This document shows positions 10,500 to 18,981 of a stretch of DNA of 42,751 nt, piece after piece. The position numbers and the translations under genes were made by a program. The stretch is from NCBI RefSeq assembly GCF_022829605.1, contig NZ_JAKSYD010000227.1, positions 1-42,751 of the forward strand. The letters run 5' to 3'. The number at the start of each line of letters is the position of its first letter. Position 1 is the stretch's first letter. The notes under the pieces were generated by a model. That model saw only the letters and a program-made list of their open reading frames with translations, did no database searches and was not told where the DNA came from. The stretch comes from Methylobacterium sp. E-065. Its GTDB lineage: Bacteria; Pseudomonadota; Alphaproteobacteria; Rhizobiales; Beijerinckiaceae.

Positions 10500-11630
10500 T
10501 TACGCCGGCATGGCAGCGACGGGAATCGCCGGTCGGGCAGAGCCGTTCAGTTCACCGTATTGCGGCTTGAAGCTCGAGCTCGGCAGCTTGATCACATCGG
10601 CACCGCGGCTGAGCAGTTCCTCGTAGGCGGCCACGTACTTCTTGACCATGCACTCGGCGGTGAAGTGGCCCTCGAAGTGGCGGCGCACACCGGCGCGGCT
10701 CATGGTCTTCACCTTGGCGACGGCGGCAACGGCATCGTCCATGGTCTCGCAGAGCACGCCGCTCACGCCGTCCTTGATCACCTCCGGCACGGAGCCGTTC
10801 CGGAAGGCGATCACCGGCGTGCCGGCCGACATCGCCTCGATCATCACCAGGCCGAACGGCTCCGGCCAATCGATCGGGAAAGCGAGCGCCAAGGCGTTAC
10901 CGAGGAAGTCCTTCTTCTGCTCCTCGTTGATCTCACCGATGAACTCCACCAACGGATGGTGGATCATCGGCTCGATCTTCTCGTTCCAGTAATCCTGATC
11001 GGCCTTGTCGACCTTCGCGGCAATCTTGAGCGGCGTACCGGAGCGGATCGCCATCTCGATGGCGCGGTCGGGCCGCTTCTCGGGCGAGATCCGGCCGAGG
11101 AACGCGAGGTAGCCGCCCTTGGTCTCGGGTGTATACGGACAGTTCTGGGCCGGCAGGCCGTGATGGATCGTCGCCAGCCAGTTGGAGGTCGGCGGCATCG
11201 GCAGGCGCTGATTATCGGAGATCGAGACCAGCGGCATGCCCGTGAAGGTGCGGTAGACCGGCATGAAATCCGGCACGTCCAAACGACCGTGCATCGTTGT
11301 GAGGCACTTGTGGTTCAAGTCCTCGAACATCGGGTACTGTAGCAGGTCGATGTGGAAGTGCAGGATATCGAATTCGTGGGCGCGGCGGTGCACCTGATGC
11401 AGCATCGCCAGGTGGCTGGCGGTGTGATCGCGGTAGCCCAGCAGGCGCAGGCCCTCGGGGGTGCAGGACGCGAGTTTGGCAGACGTGTCGGAGTCACCGC
11501 TGGCGAACAGCGTGACTTCGTGGCCCTGGCGGACCAGTTCCTCCGTAATCCAGCTGACGACGCGCTCGGTGCCGCCGTAGAACTTCGGAGGAACGGCCTC
11601 CGATAACGGAGCGATCTGGGCAATGCGCAC
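10500..11630 (-). CDS. glycosyltransferase family 4
   Basis: A 376-aa GT-B-fold retaining glycosyltransferase. The N-terminal glycine-rich acceptor-domain signature is PPKFYGGTERVVSWI, and the C-terminal nucleotide-sugar site shows FLGRISPEKRPDRAI and the E-x7-E type motif EPFGLVMIEAMSAGTPVIA. There is no signal peptide or membrane segment, so it should act in the cytosol. The GTG at 11630 is preceded by AGGAGA with 6-base spacing. It lies 147 bases upstream of the debranching-type glucosidase on the same strand, a pairing that implies synthesis and trimming of one storage or compatible-solute glycan. Donor and acceptor cannot be read from sequence. Confidence 0.9.
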   Translation of the reverse strand: MRIAQIAPLSEAVPPKFYGGTERVVSWITEELVRQGHEVTLFASGDSDTSAKLASCTPEGLRLLGYRDHTASHLAMLHQVHRRAHEFDILHFHIDLLQYPMFEDLNHKCLTTMHGRLDVPDFMPVYRTFTGMPLVSISDNQRLPMPPTSNWLATIHHGLPAQNCPYTPETKGGYLAFLGRISPEKRPDRAIEMAIRSGTPLKIAAKVDKADQDYWNEKIEPMIHHPLVEFIGEINEEQKKDFLGNALALAFPIDWPEPFGLVMIEAMSAGTPVIAFRNGSVPEVIKDGVSGVLCETMDDAVAAVAKVKTMSRAGVRRHFEGHFTAECMVKKYVAAYEELLSRGADVIKLPSSSFKPQYGELNGSARPAIPVAAMPA

Positions 11631-12057
11631 GGAGTGTCTCCTGGGTGGCCGAATTTGACGGGGGGTCTAACCCTGCCGGCCTGAGCGGGACATGAATGAA
11701 ACTGACGGCTAAGGTTATGGTTCCTGGCGCTCCCGGTGTCGCGCACCGTTTTGTGCAGTGCGCTCGCTGTCCCCGAATTCCTCCGAATCACCACCGCTTT
11801 CAGGCTGCTCCGAAACAGCCTCGGGGCCGGACCGTTCCGTCATCACGGATCCCGGGCCGGCAATCTCACACGAAATGCCCTGCAGCCCGAACGTTGCCGC
11901 CGCGTCGGCTTTCTGTCATAAGCCGCACCGCGTCGAACCGCCCGGCCGATAGGGCTGCCGTGGCGGCTCGTGCTGCTCCACCAGAAGCATCAACGCGCGA
12001 TCCTCATCCGACCTTCACGGGTCGGCTCCGGGGAATGTTCGCGCAACGGAGAGCCAA
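11631..12057. promoter_or_regulatory. leader region upstream of rpmI
   Basis: This 427-base gap between divergent genes has no supportable gene. Close to rpmI it contains a 6-bp hairpin, CCGACC / GGTCGG (12008-12025), then GGAGAG six bases before the rpmI ATG. In other bacteria the rpmI-rplT leader is the target of L20 autoregulation; the hairpin is a candidate but shows no recognisable L20-leader consensus. Confidence 0.35.
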
Positions 12058-12261
12058 ATGCCCAAGCTGAAGACCAAATCCGGCGCGAAGAAGCGCTTCA
12101 AGATCACCGGCACCGGCAAGGTGATGTACGCCCAGGCCGGCAAGCGCCACGGGATGATCAAGCGGACGACCAAGCAGATCCGCAACCTGCGCGGCACCAC
12201 GACGATGTTCGAGGGTGATGCCGCCAACGTGAAGAAGTACTTCCTGCCGAACGCGCGGTAA
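12058..12261 (+). CDS. rpmI: 50S ribosomal protein L35
   Basis: A 67-aa very basic protein starting MPKLKTKSGAKKRFK, the signature of bL35, a component of the large ribosomal subunit. Length is standard. The start is supported by GGAGAG upstream. It is followed after 50 bases by rplT, as in nearly all bacteria; infC, often the first gene of this operon, lies apart at 18982-19524 on the other strand. Confidence 0.97.
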   Translation: MPKLKTKSGAKKRFKITGTGKVMYAQAGKRHGMIKRTTKQIRNLRGTTTMFEGDAANVKKYFLPNAR

Positions 12262-12311
12262 GTCCTCAACACCCGTTGCCACTGTCTTTCGTCGAATCCA
12301 GGAGATAACCG

Positions 12312-12689
12312 ATGGCCCGCGTCAAACGCGGCGTGACCAGTCACGCGAAGCACAAGAAAGTTCTGAAGGCCGCCAAGGGCTATTACGGCCGGCGCAAGAA
12401 TACGATCCGCATCGCCAAGCAGGCGGTCGAGAAGGGCATGCAGTATGCCTACCGCGACCGTAAGAACAAGAAGCGCACGTTCCGCGCTCTCTGGATCCAG
12501 CGCCTCAACGCGGCGGTCCGCGAGCATGGCCTGACCTATTCACGCTTCATCGACGGCCTGGCGAAGTCGGGCATCATCGTCGACCGCAAGGCGCTGTCGG
12601 AACTGGCGATCCACGAGCCGGCGAGCTTTGCCGCCGTCGTCGAGAAGGCCAAGGCCGCGCTGCCCCAGACCACCGCCAAGGCCGCCTGA
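12312..12689 (+). CDS. rplT: 50S ribosomal protein L20
   Basis: A 125-aa bL20 protein with the conserved N-terminus MARVKRGVTSHAKHKK and the central RDRKNKKRTFRALWIQRLNA. L20 is needed early in 50S assembly and in many bacteria represses translation of its own operon by binding the mRNA leader. AGGAGA precedes the ATG. A strong terminator follows 24 bases after the stop. Confidence 0.97.
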   Translation: MARVKRGVTSHAKHKKVLKAAKGYYGRRKNTIRIAKQAVEKGMQYAYRDRKNKKRTFRALWIQRLNAAVREHGLTYSRFIDGLAKSGIIVDRKALSELAIHEPASFAAVVEKAKAALPQTTAKAA

Positions 12690-12713
12690 TCCAGGCCCAC
12701 GGCGAGACGCACG

Positions 12714-12753
12714 GAAGGCGCGGTTCCCTCGGGGGCCGCGCCTTCGTCGTTTT
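12714..12753 (+). terminator. terminator or attenuator between rplT and pheS
   Basis: A perfect 10-bp GC-rich stem, GAAGGCGCGG (12714-12723) and CCGCGCCTTC (12736-12745) with a 12-base loop, is followed by GTCGTTTT. It would end the rpmI-rplT transcript. Because pheS starts only about 90 bases further on, partial read-through could still link the two units. Confidence 0.75.
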
Positions 12754-12840
12754 CGAGGCCCCGCCCGGCGCTTGCGCCCGAGCACACAACGCGCGACAGC
12801 ACCCGCGACGGCGGCTCCCCAACCCAGTTCGATGACTGCG

Positions 12841-13923
12841 ATGACCGATCTCGATACCCTCGAACGCGACCTCCTGGCCCAGGTGTCGACGGCCTCCGAC
12901 GAGGCAGCCCTCGACGCGGTGCGCGTGGCCGCGCTCGGCAAGAAGGGCAGCGTCTCGGACCTGCTGAAGACCCTGGGCAGCATGACCCCGGAGGAGCGCA
13001 AGGAGCGCGGGCCCCTGATCAACGGCCTGCGCGACCGGGTGCAGGGCGCCGTCACCGCGCGCAAAACCGAACTCTCCGAGGCCGCCCTGGAGGCCCGCCT
13101 CGCCTCCGAGCGGATCGACGTAACCCTGCCGGTCCGCGAGGCGCCGGAGGTGCGTGGCCGGATCCATCCGATCTCGCAAGTCATCGACGAGATCACCGTG
13201 ATCTTCGCCGATATGGGCTTCGCGGTGGCCGAGGGGCCGGACATCGAGACGGACGAGCTGAACTTCACCGCCCTCAACTTCCCGCCCGGCCACCCGGCCC
13301 GGGAGATGCACGACACGTTCTTCCTGGCGCCCGACCGCGACGGGAAGCGCAAGGTGTTGCGCACCCACACCTCGCCGGTCCAGATCCGGACGATGCGGGC
13401 GCAGACGCCGCCGATCCGCGTGATCATTCCGGGCCGGACCTACCGGCACGATTCGGACCAGACCCACACGCCGATGTTCCATCAGGTCGAAGGACTGGTG
13501 ATCGACTCAAGCGCCAACATCGCCAACCTGAAATGGGTGCTGGAGGAGTTCTGCAAGGCGTTCTTCGAGGTCGAGGGCGTGAAGATGCGTTTCCGGCCGT
13601 CCTTCTTCCCGTTCACCGAGCCGTCCGCGGAAGTCGACATCCAGTGCTCGCGCAAGGGCGGCGAGATCCGCTTCGGCGAGGGCGACGACTGGCTGGAAAT
13701 CCTTGGCTGCGGGATGGTCCACCCGAACGTGCTGCGCAATTGCGGGCTTGATCCGGACGTCGTCCAGGGCTTCGCCTTCGGGGTCGGCATCGACCGCATC
13801 GCCATGCTCAAATACGGCATGCCGGACCTGCGCCCGTTCTTCGAGGCGGATGTCCGATGGCTCGACCATTACGGGTTCCGGCCGTTGGATGTGCCGAGCT
13901 TGGTGGGTGGGCTGACGGGATAG
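12841..13923 (+). CDS. pheS: phenylalanine-tRNA ligase alpha subunit
   Basis: Catalytic subunit of the alpha2-beta2 class II synthetase that charges tRNA(Phe). The 360-aa product has an N-terminal coiled-coil arm and the class II core: motif 2 region GRTYRHDSDQTHTPMFHQ, and motif 3 GFAFGVGIDRIAML near the C-terminus. I chose the ATG at 12841 (MTDLDTLERD); an in-frame ATG at 12832 adds three residues, and neither has a clear ribosome-binding site. The frame runs back to 12628 through rplT and the terminator, but that part is not translated as PheS. The partner pheT is separated from it by two unrelated genes, which is unusual. Confidence 0.96.
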   Translation: MTDLDTLERDLLAQVSTASDEAALDAVRVAALGKKGSVSDLLKTLGSMTPEERKERGPLINGLRDRVQGAVTARKTELSEAALEARLASERIDVTLPVREAPEVRGRIHPISQVIDEITVIFADMGFAVAEGPDIETDELNFTALNFPPGHPAREMHDTFFLAPDRDGKRKVLRTHTSPVQIRTMRAQTPPIRVIIPGRTYRHDSDQTHTPMFHQVEGLVIDSSANIANLKWVLEEFCKAFFEVEGVKMRFRPSFFPFTEPSAEVDIQCSRKGGEIRFGEGDDWLEILGCGMVHPNVLRNCGLDPDVVQGFAFGVGIDRIAMLKYGMPDLRPFFEADVRWLDHYGFRPLDVPSLVGGLTG

Positions 13924-13937
13924 CGTCGGAGGGCACT

Positions 13938-14240
13938 GTGCTGACTCACGCTCAAATTGCCGGCGTCGCCAACGAGGTGCTGCAGGCGACGCTCGGTGCC
14001 CATGGCTTCGAGCGCGCCGAAGTCGCCGACGATATCGATCCGGAGGGTGTCGCAGCCGTTCGCGTGTTGGCGCACTTCCGGCCCGGATCGCAGCCGGCCG
14101 ATGGTCGTGCGGTCGTTGCTGCGCTCTCCGGGCTACACGCCCGGCTGCGAGCACTCGGCGAGGACCGCTTTCCCTTTCTACGCTACGCTTATCCCGACGA
14201 CGAAATCCCCGGTGCAGCCCCCGAGGATTTCGATCCGTGA
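13938..14240 (+). CDS. hypothetical protein, first gene of a pair inserted between pheS and pheT
   Basis: A 100-aa acidic protein of unknown function starting at GTG 13938, with GGAGG six bases upstream and only 14 bases after the pheS stop. It is predicted cytosolic, with no signal peptide or membrane helix. The C-terminal part, RALGEDRFPFLRYAYPDDE, is charged and looks well conserved in character. It lacks the nucleotidyltransferase motif expected of a MNT antitoxin. Its stop overlaps the start of the HEPN-like gene by four bases (GTGA), so the two are translated together. Toxin-antitoxin-like pairing is inference. Confidence 0.75.
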   Translation: MLTHAQIAGVANEVLQATLGAHGFERAEVADDIDPEGVAAVRVLAHFRPGSQPADGRAVVAALSGLHARLRALGEDRFPFLRYAYPDDEIPGAAPEDFDP

Positions 14241-14743
14241 CGCGGCGGACGCGAAATCCTCTCAGTGGCGGCCTGCTCGAGATTGCGGTTCATCTGACAA
14301 GCGTTCGAGGGCGGCGCATCGTCGAGCAGGCGGCCTTCCGGCGCGCCCTCAGCAGCGCGTACTATGCCGTCTTCCATTGTCTCTGTCAGATCTGCTGTGA
14401 TGGCCTCCGTCTGTGGACCGCTTCGGCGGACGAGATTGAGCTCGTCTACAGGAACCTCGAACACAACAGGGCCCGGGATGTGTTGGCGTCGTCCAAGACG
14501 CGTGCGCTGCACCAAGACATTTCTGTCGTTGCAGATGTGTTCATCGCTCTTCGTCGTTGGCGAGAGGATGCCGATTATAGTCAACCAGGCAGGCTCGGCG
14601 GCGAACAGAAGTTGCTGACCCGCACTGAAACCCGAACCCTGATCGCGGCTGCCGAAGAGACGGTGAGTCTTCTCGACGGCCTTCCGGCAGACATCCGCCG
14701 GAAGCTCGCGATTCTGCTCACCACACGATCGAGCCGACGCTAG
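14237..14743 (+). CDS. HEPN-like domain protein
   Basis: A 168-aa, largely helical protein that starts at GTG 14237 inside the end of the preceding gene. The segment FRRALSSAYYAVFHCLCQ resembles helix 2 of HEPN proteins (alanine/tyrosine-rich SxAYYAxFH). A second conserved-looking stretch, VYRNLEHNRARD, has an arginine and histidine three residues apart; canonical HEPN ribonucleases use R-x4-6-H, so an active RNase site is possible but not proven. Later, WREDADYSQPGR is another charged motif. It ends 17 bases before pheT, so it is cotranscribed with the synthetase genes. HEPN domains occur in RNase toxins and defence proteins. The family assignment comes from pattern recognition only. Confidence 0.65.
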   Translation: MTRRTRNPLSGGLLEIAVHLTSVRGRRIVEQAAFRRALSSAYYAVFHCLCQICCDGLRLWTASADEIELVYRNLEHNRARDVLASSKTRALHQDISVVADVFIALRRWREDADYSQPGRLGGEQKLLTRTETRTLIAAAEETVSLLDGLPADIRRKLAILLTTRSSRR

Positions 14744-14760
14744 GCTCTCGAAGGTCCATC

Positions 14761-17181
14761 ATGAAATTCACCCTCTCCTGGCTCAAGGACCACCTCGACA
14801 CCGAGGCCTCCCTCGACACCATCGCCGAGACGCTGACGCGGATCGGCCTGGAGGTGGAGGGCGTCGAGGACAAGGCCGCCGCGCTCAAACCCTACATCGT
14901 CGCCAAGATCCTGACGGCGGAGCAGCATCCGAATGCCGACCGGCTGCGGGTCTGCACCGTCGAGACCGGGGCCGGCGCGCCCGTGCAGGTCGTCTGCGGG
15001 GCACCGAACGCCCGCGCCGGCCTCGTCTCGGTCTTCGCGCCGCCGGGCACCTACGTGCCGGGCAAGAACATCACCCTGTCGGTCGGCACGATCCGCGGCG
15101 TCGAGAGCCACGGCATGCTCTGCTCGGGCGCCGAACTCGGCCTCGGCGAGGACCATGACGGCATCCTCGAACTCCCGGCCGAGGCTCCGATCGGGCAGCC
15201 CTACGCGCTCTATGCTGGGCTCGACGATCCGGTCATCGAGATCAACCTGACGCCCAACCGCCCGGATTGCACCTCGGTCCATGGCATCGCCCGCGATCTC
15301 GCGGCCGCCGGCATCGGCACGCTCAAGCATGAGACCGTGCCGGCCGTGCGCGGCGAAGGTCCCTGCCCGGTCGGGGTCGAAGTCGCCTTCGATGCGGCGG
15401 ATCGGCATCTCTGCCCGCTCTTCGCCCTGCGGCTGGTGCGCGGCGTCAAGAACGGCCCCGCACCGGCCTGGATGCAGGCCCGGCTGCGGGCCATCGGGTT
15501 GCGCCCGATCAACGCGCTGGTCGACATCACCAACTACGTCACCTTCGACCGTGGCCGGCCGTTGCACGTGTTCGACGCCGCCAAGGTCTCGGGCGGGCTT
15601 ACCATCCGCCGGGCGCAGGACGGCGAGAGCCTGCTCGCCCTCGACGGCCGAACCCACGCGCTCTCCGGCGATACCGTGGTGATCGCCGACGGGAACGGCG
15701 TCGAATCCATCGCCGGCATCATGGGTGGCCAAACATCCGGATGCGATGAGACCACCACGGACGTGCTGATCGAATCGGCCCTATGGGATCCGACCAACAT
15801 CGCGCAATCGGGCCGGCGCCTCGGCATCATCACCGATGCCCGCTACCGCTTCGAGCGCGGCGTCGATCCGGCCTTCGCGCTCCCGGGACTCGATCTCGCA
15901 ACCCGCCTCGTGGTCGACCTCTGCGGCGGCACGCCGAGCGAAGCACAGATCGCCGGCGAACCGCCCAAATCCGAGCGCATCATCGACTTCCCCTGGTCCG
16001 AGGTCCATCGCCTCGCTGGCCTCGACGTGCAGCCCGGTGAGATGCAGCGAATCCTGGAGACGCTCGGCTTCCACGTCTCCGGCACCGGCGACCGGGTGCA
16101 GGTCCGCACCCCGTCCTGGCGGCCCGACGTGGAGGGCAAGGCCGATCTCGTGGAGGAAGTCGTGCGTATCGCCGGCCTCGACCGAATCGTAGCGACGCCC
16201 CTGCCGCGCCTGGCCGGCATCGGTGGCGCGCTGCTCACGGTGATGCAGAAGCGCACGCGGACCGCCAAGCGCGCCCTGGCCAGCCGCGGCCTGATGGAGG
16301 CGGTGACGTGGTCCTTCGTGTCGCATGACGACGCCGTCCTGTTCGGCGGCGGCGGCGCCGATCTCGCGCTCGCCAACCCCATCGCCTCCGACCTGTCGGA
16401 CATGCGCCCGAGCCTCGTGCCGGGCCTGCTGCGCGCGGCGCAGCGCAACGCCGACCGCGGCTACCCGGATGCTGCCCTGTTCGAGGTCGGCCAGTGCTTC
16501 GCCTCCGACGAGCCGGAGGGCCAGACGATCCGCGCGGCTGCGATCCGCCGAGGCAGCGCGACTCTGTCGGGATCCGGACGCCACTGGGACGGTGCGACCG
16601 AGACCGTGGATGCGTTCGACGCCAAGGCCGACGCGCTGGCGCTGCTCGGCAGCCTCGGCGTGCCGACGGGTGGGCTTCAGGTGACGGCCGGCGGACCGTC
16701 CTGGCTTCATCCCGGCCGCTCGGGGACGCTGCGGTTCGGTCCCAAGACCGAGATCGGCTGGTTCGGCGAGGTTCATCCGCGGACGCTTCAGGCCCTCGAT
16801 CTCAAGGGCAGCTTCGTCGCCTTCGAGATCGTGCTCGACGCGCTGCCGCTGCCCAAGCAGAAGCCGACCAAGGCCAAGCCGGCGCTCACGCTCGCCGAAT
16901 TCCAGCCCCTGTCGCGCGACTTCGCCTTCGTGGTCGGCCGCGACGTTCCGGCCGGCGACATCGTCAAGGCGGCTCAGAACGCCGAGCGCAAGCTGGTCAC
17001 GGCGGTCGACGTGTTCGATCTCTACGAGGGTCCCGGCGTTCCCGGGGGCGCGAAATCGGTGGCGATCGCGGTGCGGCTGCAGCCGGTGGAACGGACCCTG
17101 ACGGATGCCGAGATCGAGGCGGTGAGCGCCAAGATCGTCGCCGAGGTCTCGCGCCGGACCGGCGCGACGCTTCGCGGCTGA
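14761..17181 (+). CDS. pheT: phenylalanine-tRNA ligase beta subunit
   Basis: The 806-aa beta subunit gives tRNA binding and editing of mischarged Tyr-tRNA(Phe). Domains in order: an N-terminal EMAP/tRNA-binding OB fold (about residues 40-150, with HPNADRLRVCTVETG), B3/B4 editing domain (about 200-390, including RPINALVDITNYV), B5 (about 400-475), the catalytic-like core, and a C-terminal ferredoxin-fold anticodon-binding domain (about 710-806, beginning LSRDFAFVVGRDVP). GAAGG precedes the ATG. Full length, no disruption. It is split from pheS by the two-gene insert at 13938-14743. Confidence 0.97.
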   Translation: MKFTLSWLKDHLDTEASLDTIAETLTRIGLEVEGVEDKAAALKPYIVAKILTAEQHPNADRLRVCTVETGAGAPVQVVCGAPNARAGLVSVFAPPGTYVPGKNITLSVGTIRGVESHGMLCSGAELGLGEDHDGILELPAEAPIGQPYALYAGLDDPVIEINLTPNRPDCTSVHGIARDLAAAGIGTLKHETVPAVRGEGPCPVGVEVAFDAADRHLCPLFALRLVRGVKNGPAPAWMQARLRAIGLRPINALVDITNYVTFDRGRPLHVFDAAKVSGGLTIRRAQDGESLLALDGRTHALSGDTVVIADGNGVESIAGIMGGQTSGCDETTTDVLIESALWDPTNIAQSGRRLGIITDARYRFERGVDPAFALPGLDLATRLVVDLCGGTPSEAQIAGEPPKSERIIDFPWSEVHRLAGLDVQPGEMQRILETLGFHVSGTGDRVQVRTPSWRPDVEGKADLVEEVVRIAGLDRIVATPLPRLAGIGGALLTVMQKRTRTAKRALASRGLMEAVTWSFVSHDDAVLFGGGGADLALANPIASDLSDMRPSLVPGLLRAAQRNADRGYPDAALFEVGQCFASDEPEGQTIRAAAIRRGSATLSGSGRHWDGATETVDAFDAKADALALLGSLGVPTGGLQVTAGGPSWLHPGRSGTLRFGPKTEIGWFGEVHPRTLQALDLKGSFVAFEIVLDALPLPKQKPTKAKPALTLAEFQPLSRDFAFVVGRDVPAGDIVKAAQNAERKLVTAVDVFDLYEGPGVPGGAKSVAIAVRLQPVERTLTDAEIEAVSAKIVAEVSRRTGATLRG

Positions 17182-17191
17182 GGGAAGCCGG

Positions 17192-18073
17192 ATGGATCGG
17201 ATCGCCCTTCTCATCGCGGATCTGGCGGCGGCCGAACATCGGCCGACCGCGGCGTTGCGCGAAGCCATGCAGCATCCGGCCGCGATCGCCGAAGCGACGC
17301 TGCCGCTGCTCGAAGGGGCAGCGGATGCGCGCGAACTGACACCGGAGGAGACCAACCTGCTGTTCTGGGGCCTGCACGTCATGGCCCAGGCGCGGGATAC
17401 GCGCGCCCTCGCGCCGCTGCTGCGCCTCCTGCGGCAGGACGAGGAAAGCCTCGATGCCGTGCTGGGCGATGCCCTCACCGCAACCCTCGCGAAGGTTCTA
17501 GCAAGCCTGTTCGACGACGATTCCGCCCCCCTTTTCCGACTCATCCTCGACAGCACCGTCGATGATTTTGCCCGCATGGCTCTGTTCAGCGCCTGCACCT
17601 TCCTGACCCTGGAAGGCCGGATCGATCGCGCGGCGATGCACGACCTTCTCGTCCGCTTCGACGACGCGCAAGCCGCCGTCGAGGAGGCGCCGGCCTGGAC
17701 CGGCTGGGAAGAGACGATTGCGCATCTCGGCTTCCGCGACCTAGCCCCCCGGGTTGCGGCGGCCCGTTCGGACGGCCGGATCACCGATGAGATCAGCGAC
17801 GCCGACTGGTTCAAGGAGGCTTTGCGCAAGGCCGAGACGAAGCCTGATGACCGGGACCGGCTCGGCCCTTATCAATACGGCTACCTCGACGACGCGGTCG
17901 AAGCCCTCGACTGGACCGTCGAAGGAGCGGGCGAACCGCAGCGCAACCCGTTCAAGGATGTCGGCCGCAATGATCCCTGCCCGTGCGGATCGGGCAAGAA
18001 GTTCAAGAAATGCTGCCTCGGCAAGGAGCGGGCCGAAGGGCCCTGGATGCCGCCGGGCGCGCTATTCAGCTGA
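17192..18073 (+). CDS. DUF1186 and SEC-C domain protein
   Basis: The 293-aa product is helical over residues 1-240, resembling DUF1186, and ends with a SEC-C zinc-binding motif, VGRNDPCPCGSGKKFKKCC (about 260-280), the same module found at the C-terminus of SecA. The cysteine pattern CxC...CC would bind one zinc ion. Function is unknown; the zinc module often mediates protein-protein contacts. It starts 10 bases after pheT with GAGGGAAG upstream, so it can be cotranscribed with pheT. Its 3' end overlaps the convergent ThiF-family gene by 12 bases. Confidence 0.85.
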   Translation: MDRIALLIADLAAAEHRPTAALREAMQHPAAIAEATLPLLEGAADARELTPEETNLLFWGLHVMAQARDTRALAPLLRLLRQDEESLDAVLGDALTATLAKVLASLFDDDSAPLFRLILDSTVDDFARMALFSACTFLTLEGRIDRAAMHDLLVRFDDAQAAVEEAPAWTGWEETIAHLGFRDLAPRVAAARSDGRITDEISDADWFKEALRKAETKPDDRDRLGPYQYGYLDDAVEALDWTVEGAGEPQRNPFKDVGRNDPCPCGSGKKFKKCCLGKERAEGPWMPPGALFS

Positions 18074-18847
18074 GGCACCCGTGCCGTTGAGCGGATTCTC
18101 CGGATCCCAGCCATAGCGCAGGGTTTCGAACCGCATGGCGCGGGCATCGACCATGAGGAGACGGCCGACCAGGGGCTCGCCGAAATCGGTCACCGCGCGG
18201 ATGACTTCCATCGCCATCAGCGAGCCCATCACGCCCGCCAGCGCTCCCAGGACGCCAGCTTCCGCGCAGGCCGGTATGCTGCCGGGCGGCGGCGGGTTCG
18301 GGAACAGACAGCGATAGGTGGGGTTCGAGATCCCGTCCGGGCCGGTTTCGTGCGCCCGGATGGTGGTGAGCGTGCCGTCGAAGCGGCCGAGCGCCGCCGT
18401 CACCAGCGGACGCTCTGCGTGGAAGCAGGCATCGGAGACCGCATAGCGCGTGGCGAAGTTGTCGGACCCGTCCGCAACGAGGTCATAGCCGGCGATCAGC
18501 TCGACCGCGTTGTCCGGATCGATGCGGAGCGGATGGCCGACCACCGCGACGTGCGGGTTGAGGCGCGCCACGGCATCGGCAGCGCTCTCGATCTTCGGCC
18601 GGCCGAGGTCCGGCGTGCCGTGGATCACCTGCCGCTGCAGGTTCGACAGGGAGACCGTATCGTCATCTACGATGCCGATCGTACCGATCCCGGCCGCAGC
18701 GAGGTATTGGATCAGCGGTGCGCCAAGCCCCCCAGCGCCGATGACGAGCACCCGGGTAGCCTTGAGCCGCGCCTGTCCTGGGCCTCCGATTTCAGCCAGG
18801 ACGAGATGGCGGGCGTAGCGTTCGATTTCGTCGGAAGTGAGGGCCAT
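18062..18847 (-). CDS. ThiF/MoeB/HesA-family adenylyltransferase
   Basis: E1-like enzyme that adenylates the C-terminal glycine of a sulfur-carrier protein such as MoaD or ThiS. The 261-aa product has the nucleotide-binding GAGGLGAP (about residues 38-45), the arginine-containing DDDTVSLSNLQRQ, the Mg/ATP aspartate region ADGSDNFATRY, and PACAEAGVLGALAG. MoeB normally binds zinc with two CxxC pairs; here the first is reduced to TYRC and the C-terminal pair is absent, so the structural zinc site is missing. Carrier and pathway are therefore uncertain (molybdopterin or thiamine). It follows infC on the minus strand after 134 bases. Confidence 0.85.
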   Translation of the reverse strand: MALTSDEIERYARHLVLAEIGGPGQARLKATRVLVIGAGGLGAPLIQYLAAAGIGTIGIVDDDTVSLSNLQRQVIHGTPDLGRPKIESAADAVARLNPHVAVVGHPLRIDPDNAVELIAGYDLVADGSDNFATRYAVSDACFHAERPLVTAALGRFDGTLTTIRAHETGPDGISNPTYRCLFPNPPPPGSIPACAEAGVLGALAGVMGSLMAMEVIRAVTDFGEPLVGRLLMVDARAMRFETLRYGWDPENPLNGTGASAE

Positions 18848-18981
18848 ACGCAGCCCATAGGCCCTCGCGGGGTCGCACGGAAGCGCCGGAGAGGGTACGA
18901 AGACCGACGGTCAGGACCGGCGCTGGGACGCGAATGTCCCAGGGCCGTTGGTCCACGTTCGAAACGCGGACGCGGCGACGC

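Noticed and set aside
12628..12840. Extended N-terminus of PheS
   Set aside because: The extension would be translated from rplT and its terminator in another frame, and is low-complexity.
15781..17829. A 682-codon frame antisense to pheT and the SEC-C gene
   Set aside because: Spans two unrelated genes and carries no domain of its own.
18923..18942. Hairpin CTGGGAC/GTCCCAG between infC and the ThiF-family gene as a terminator
   Set aside because: No T-run follows on the minus strand and the stem is short; not strong enough to call.
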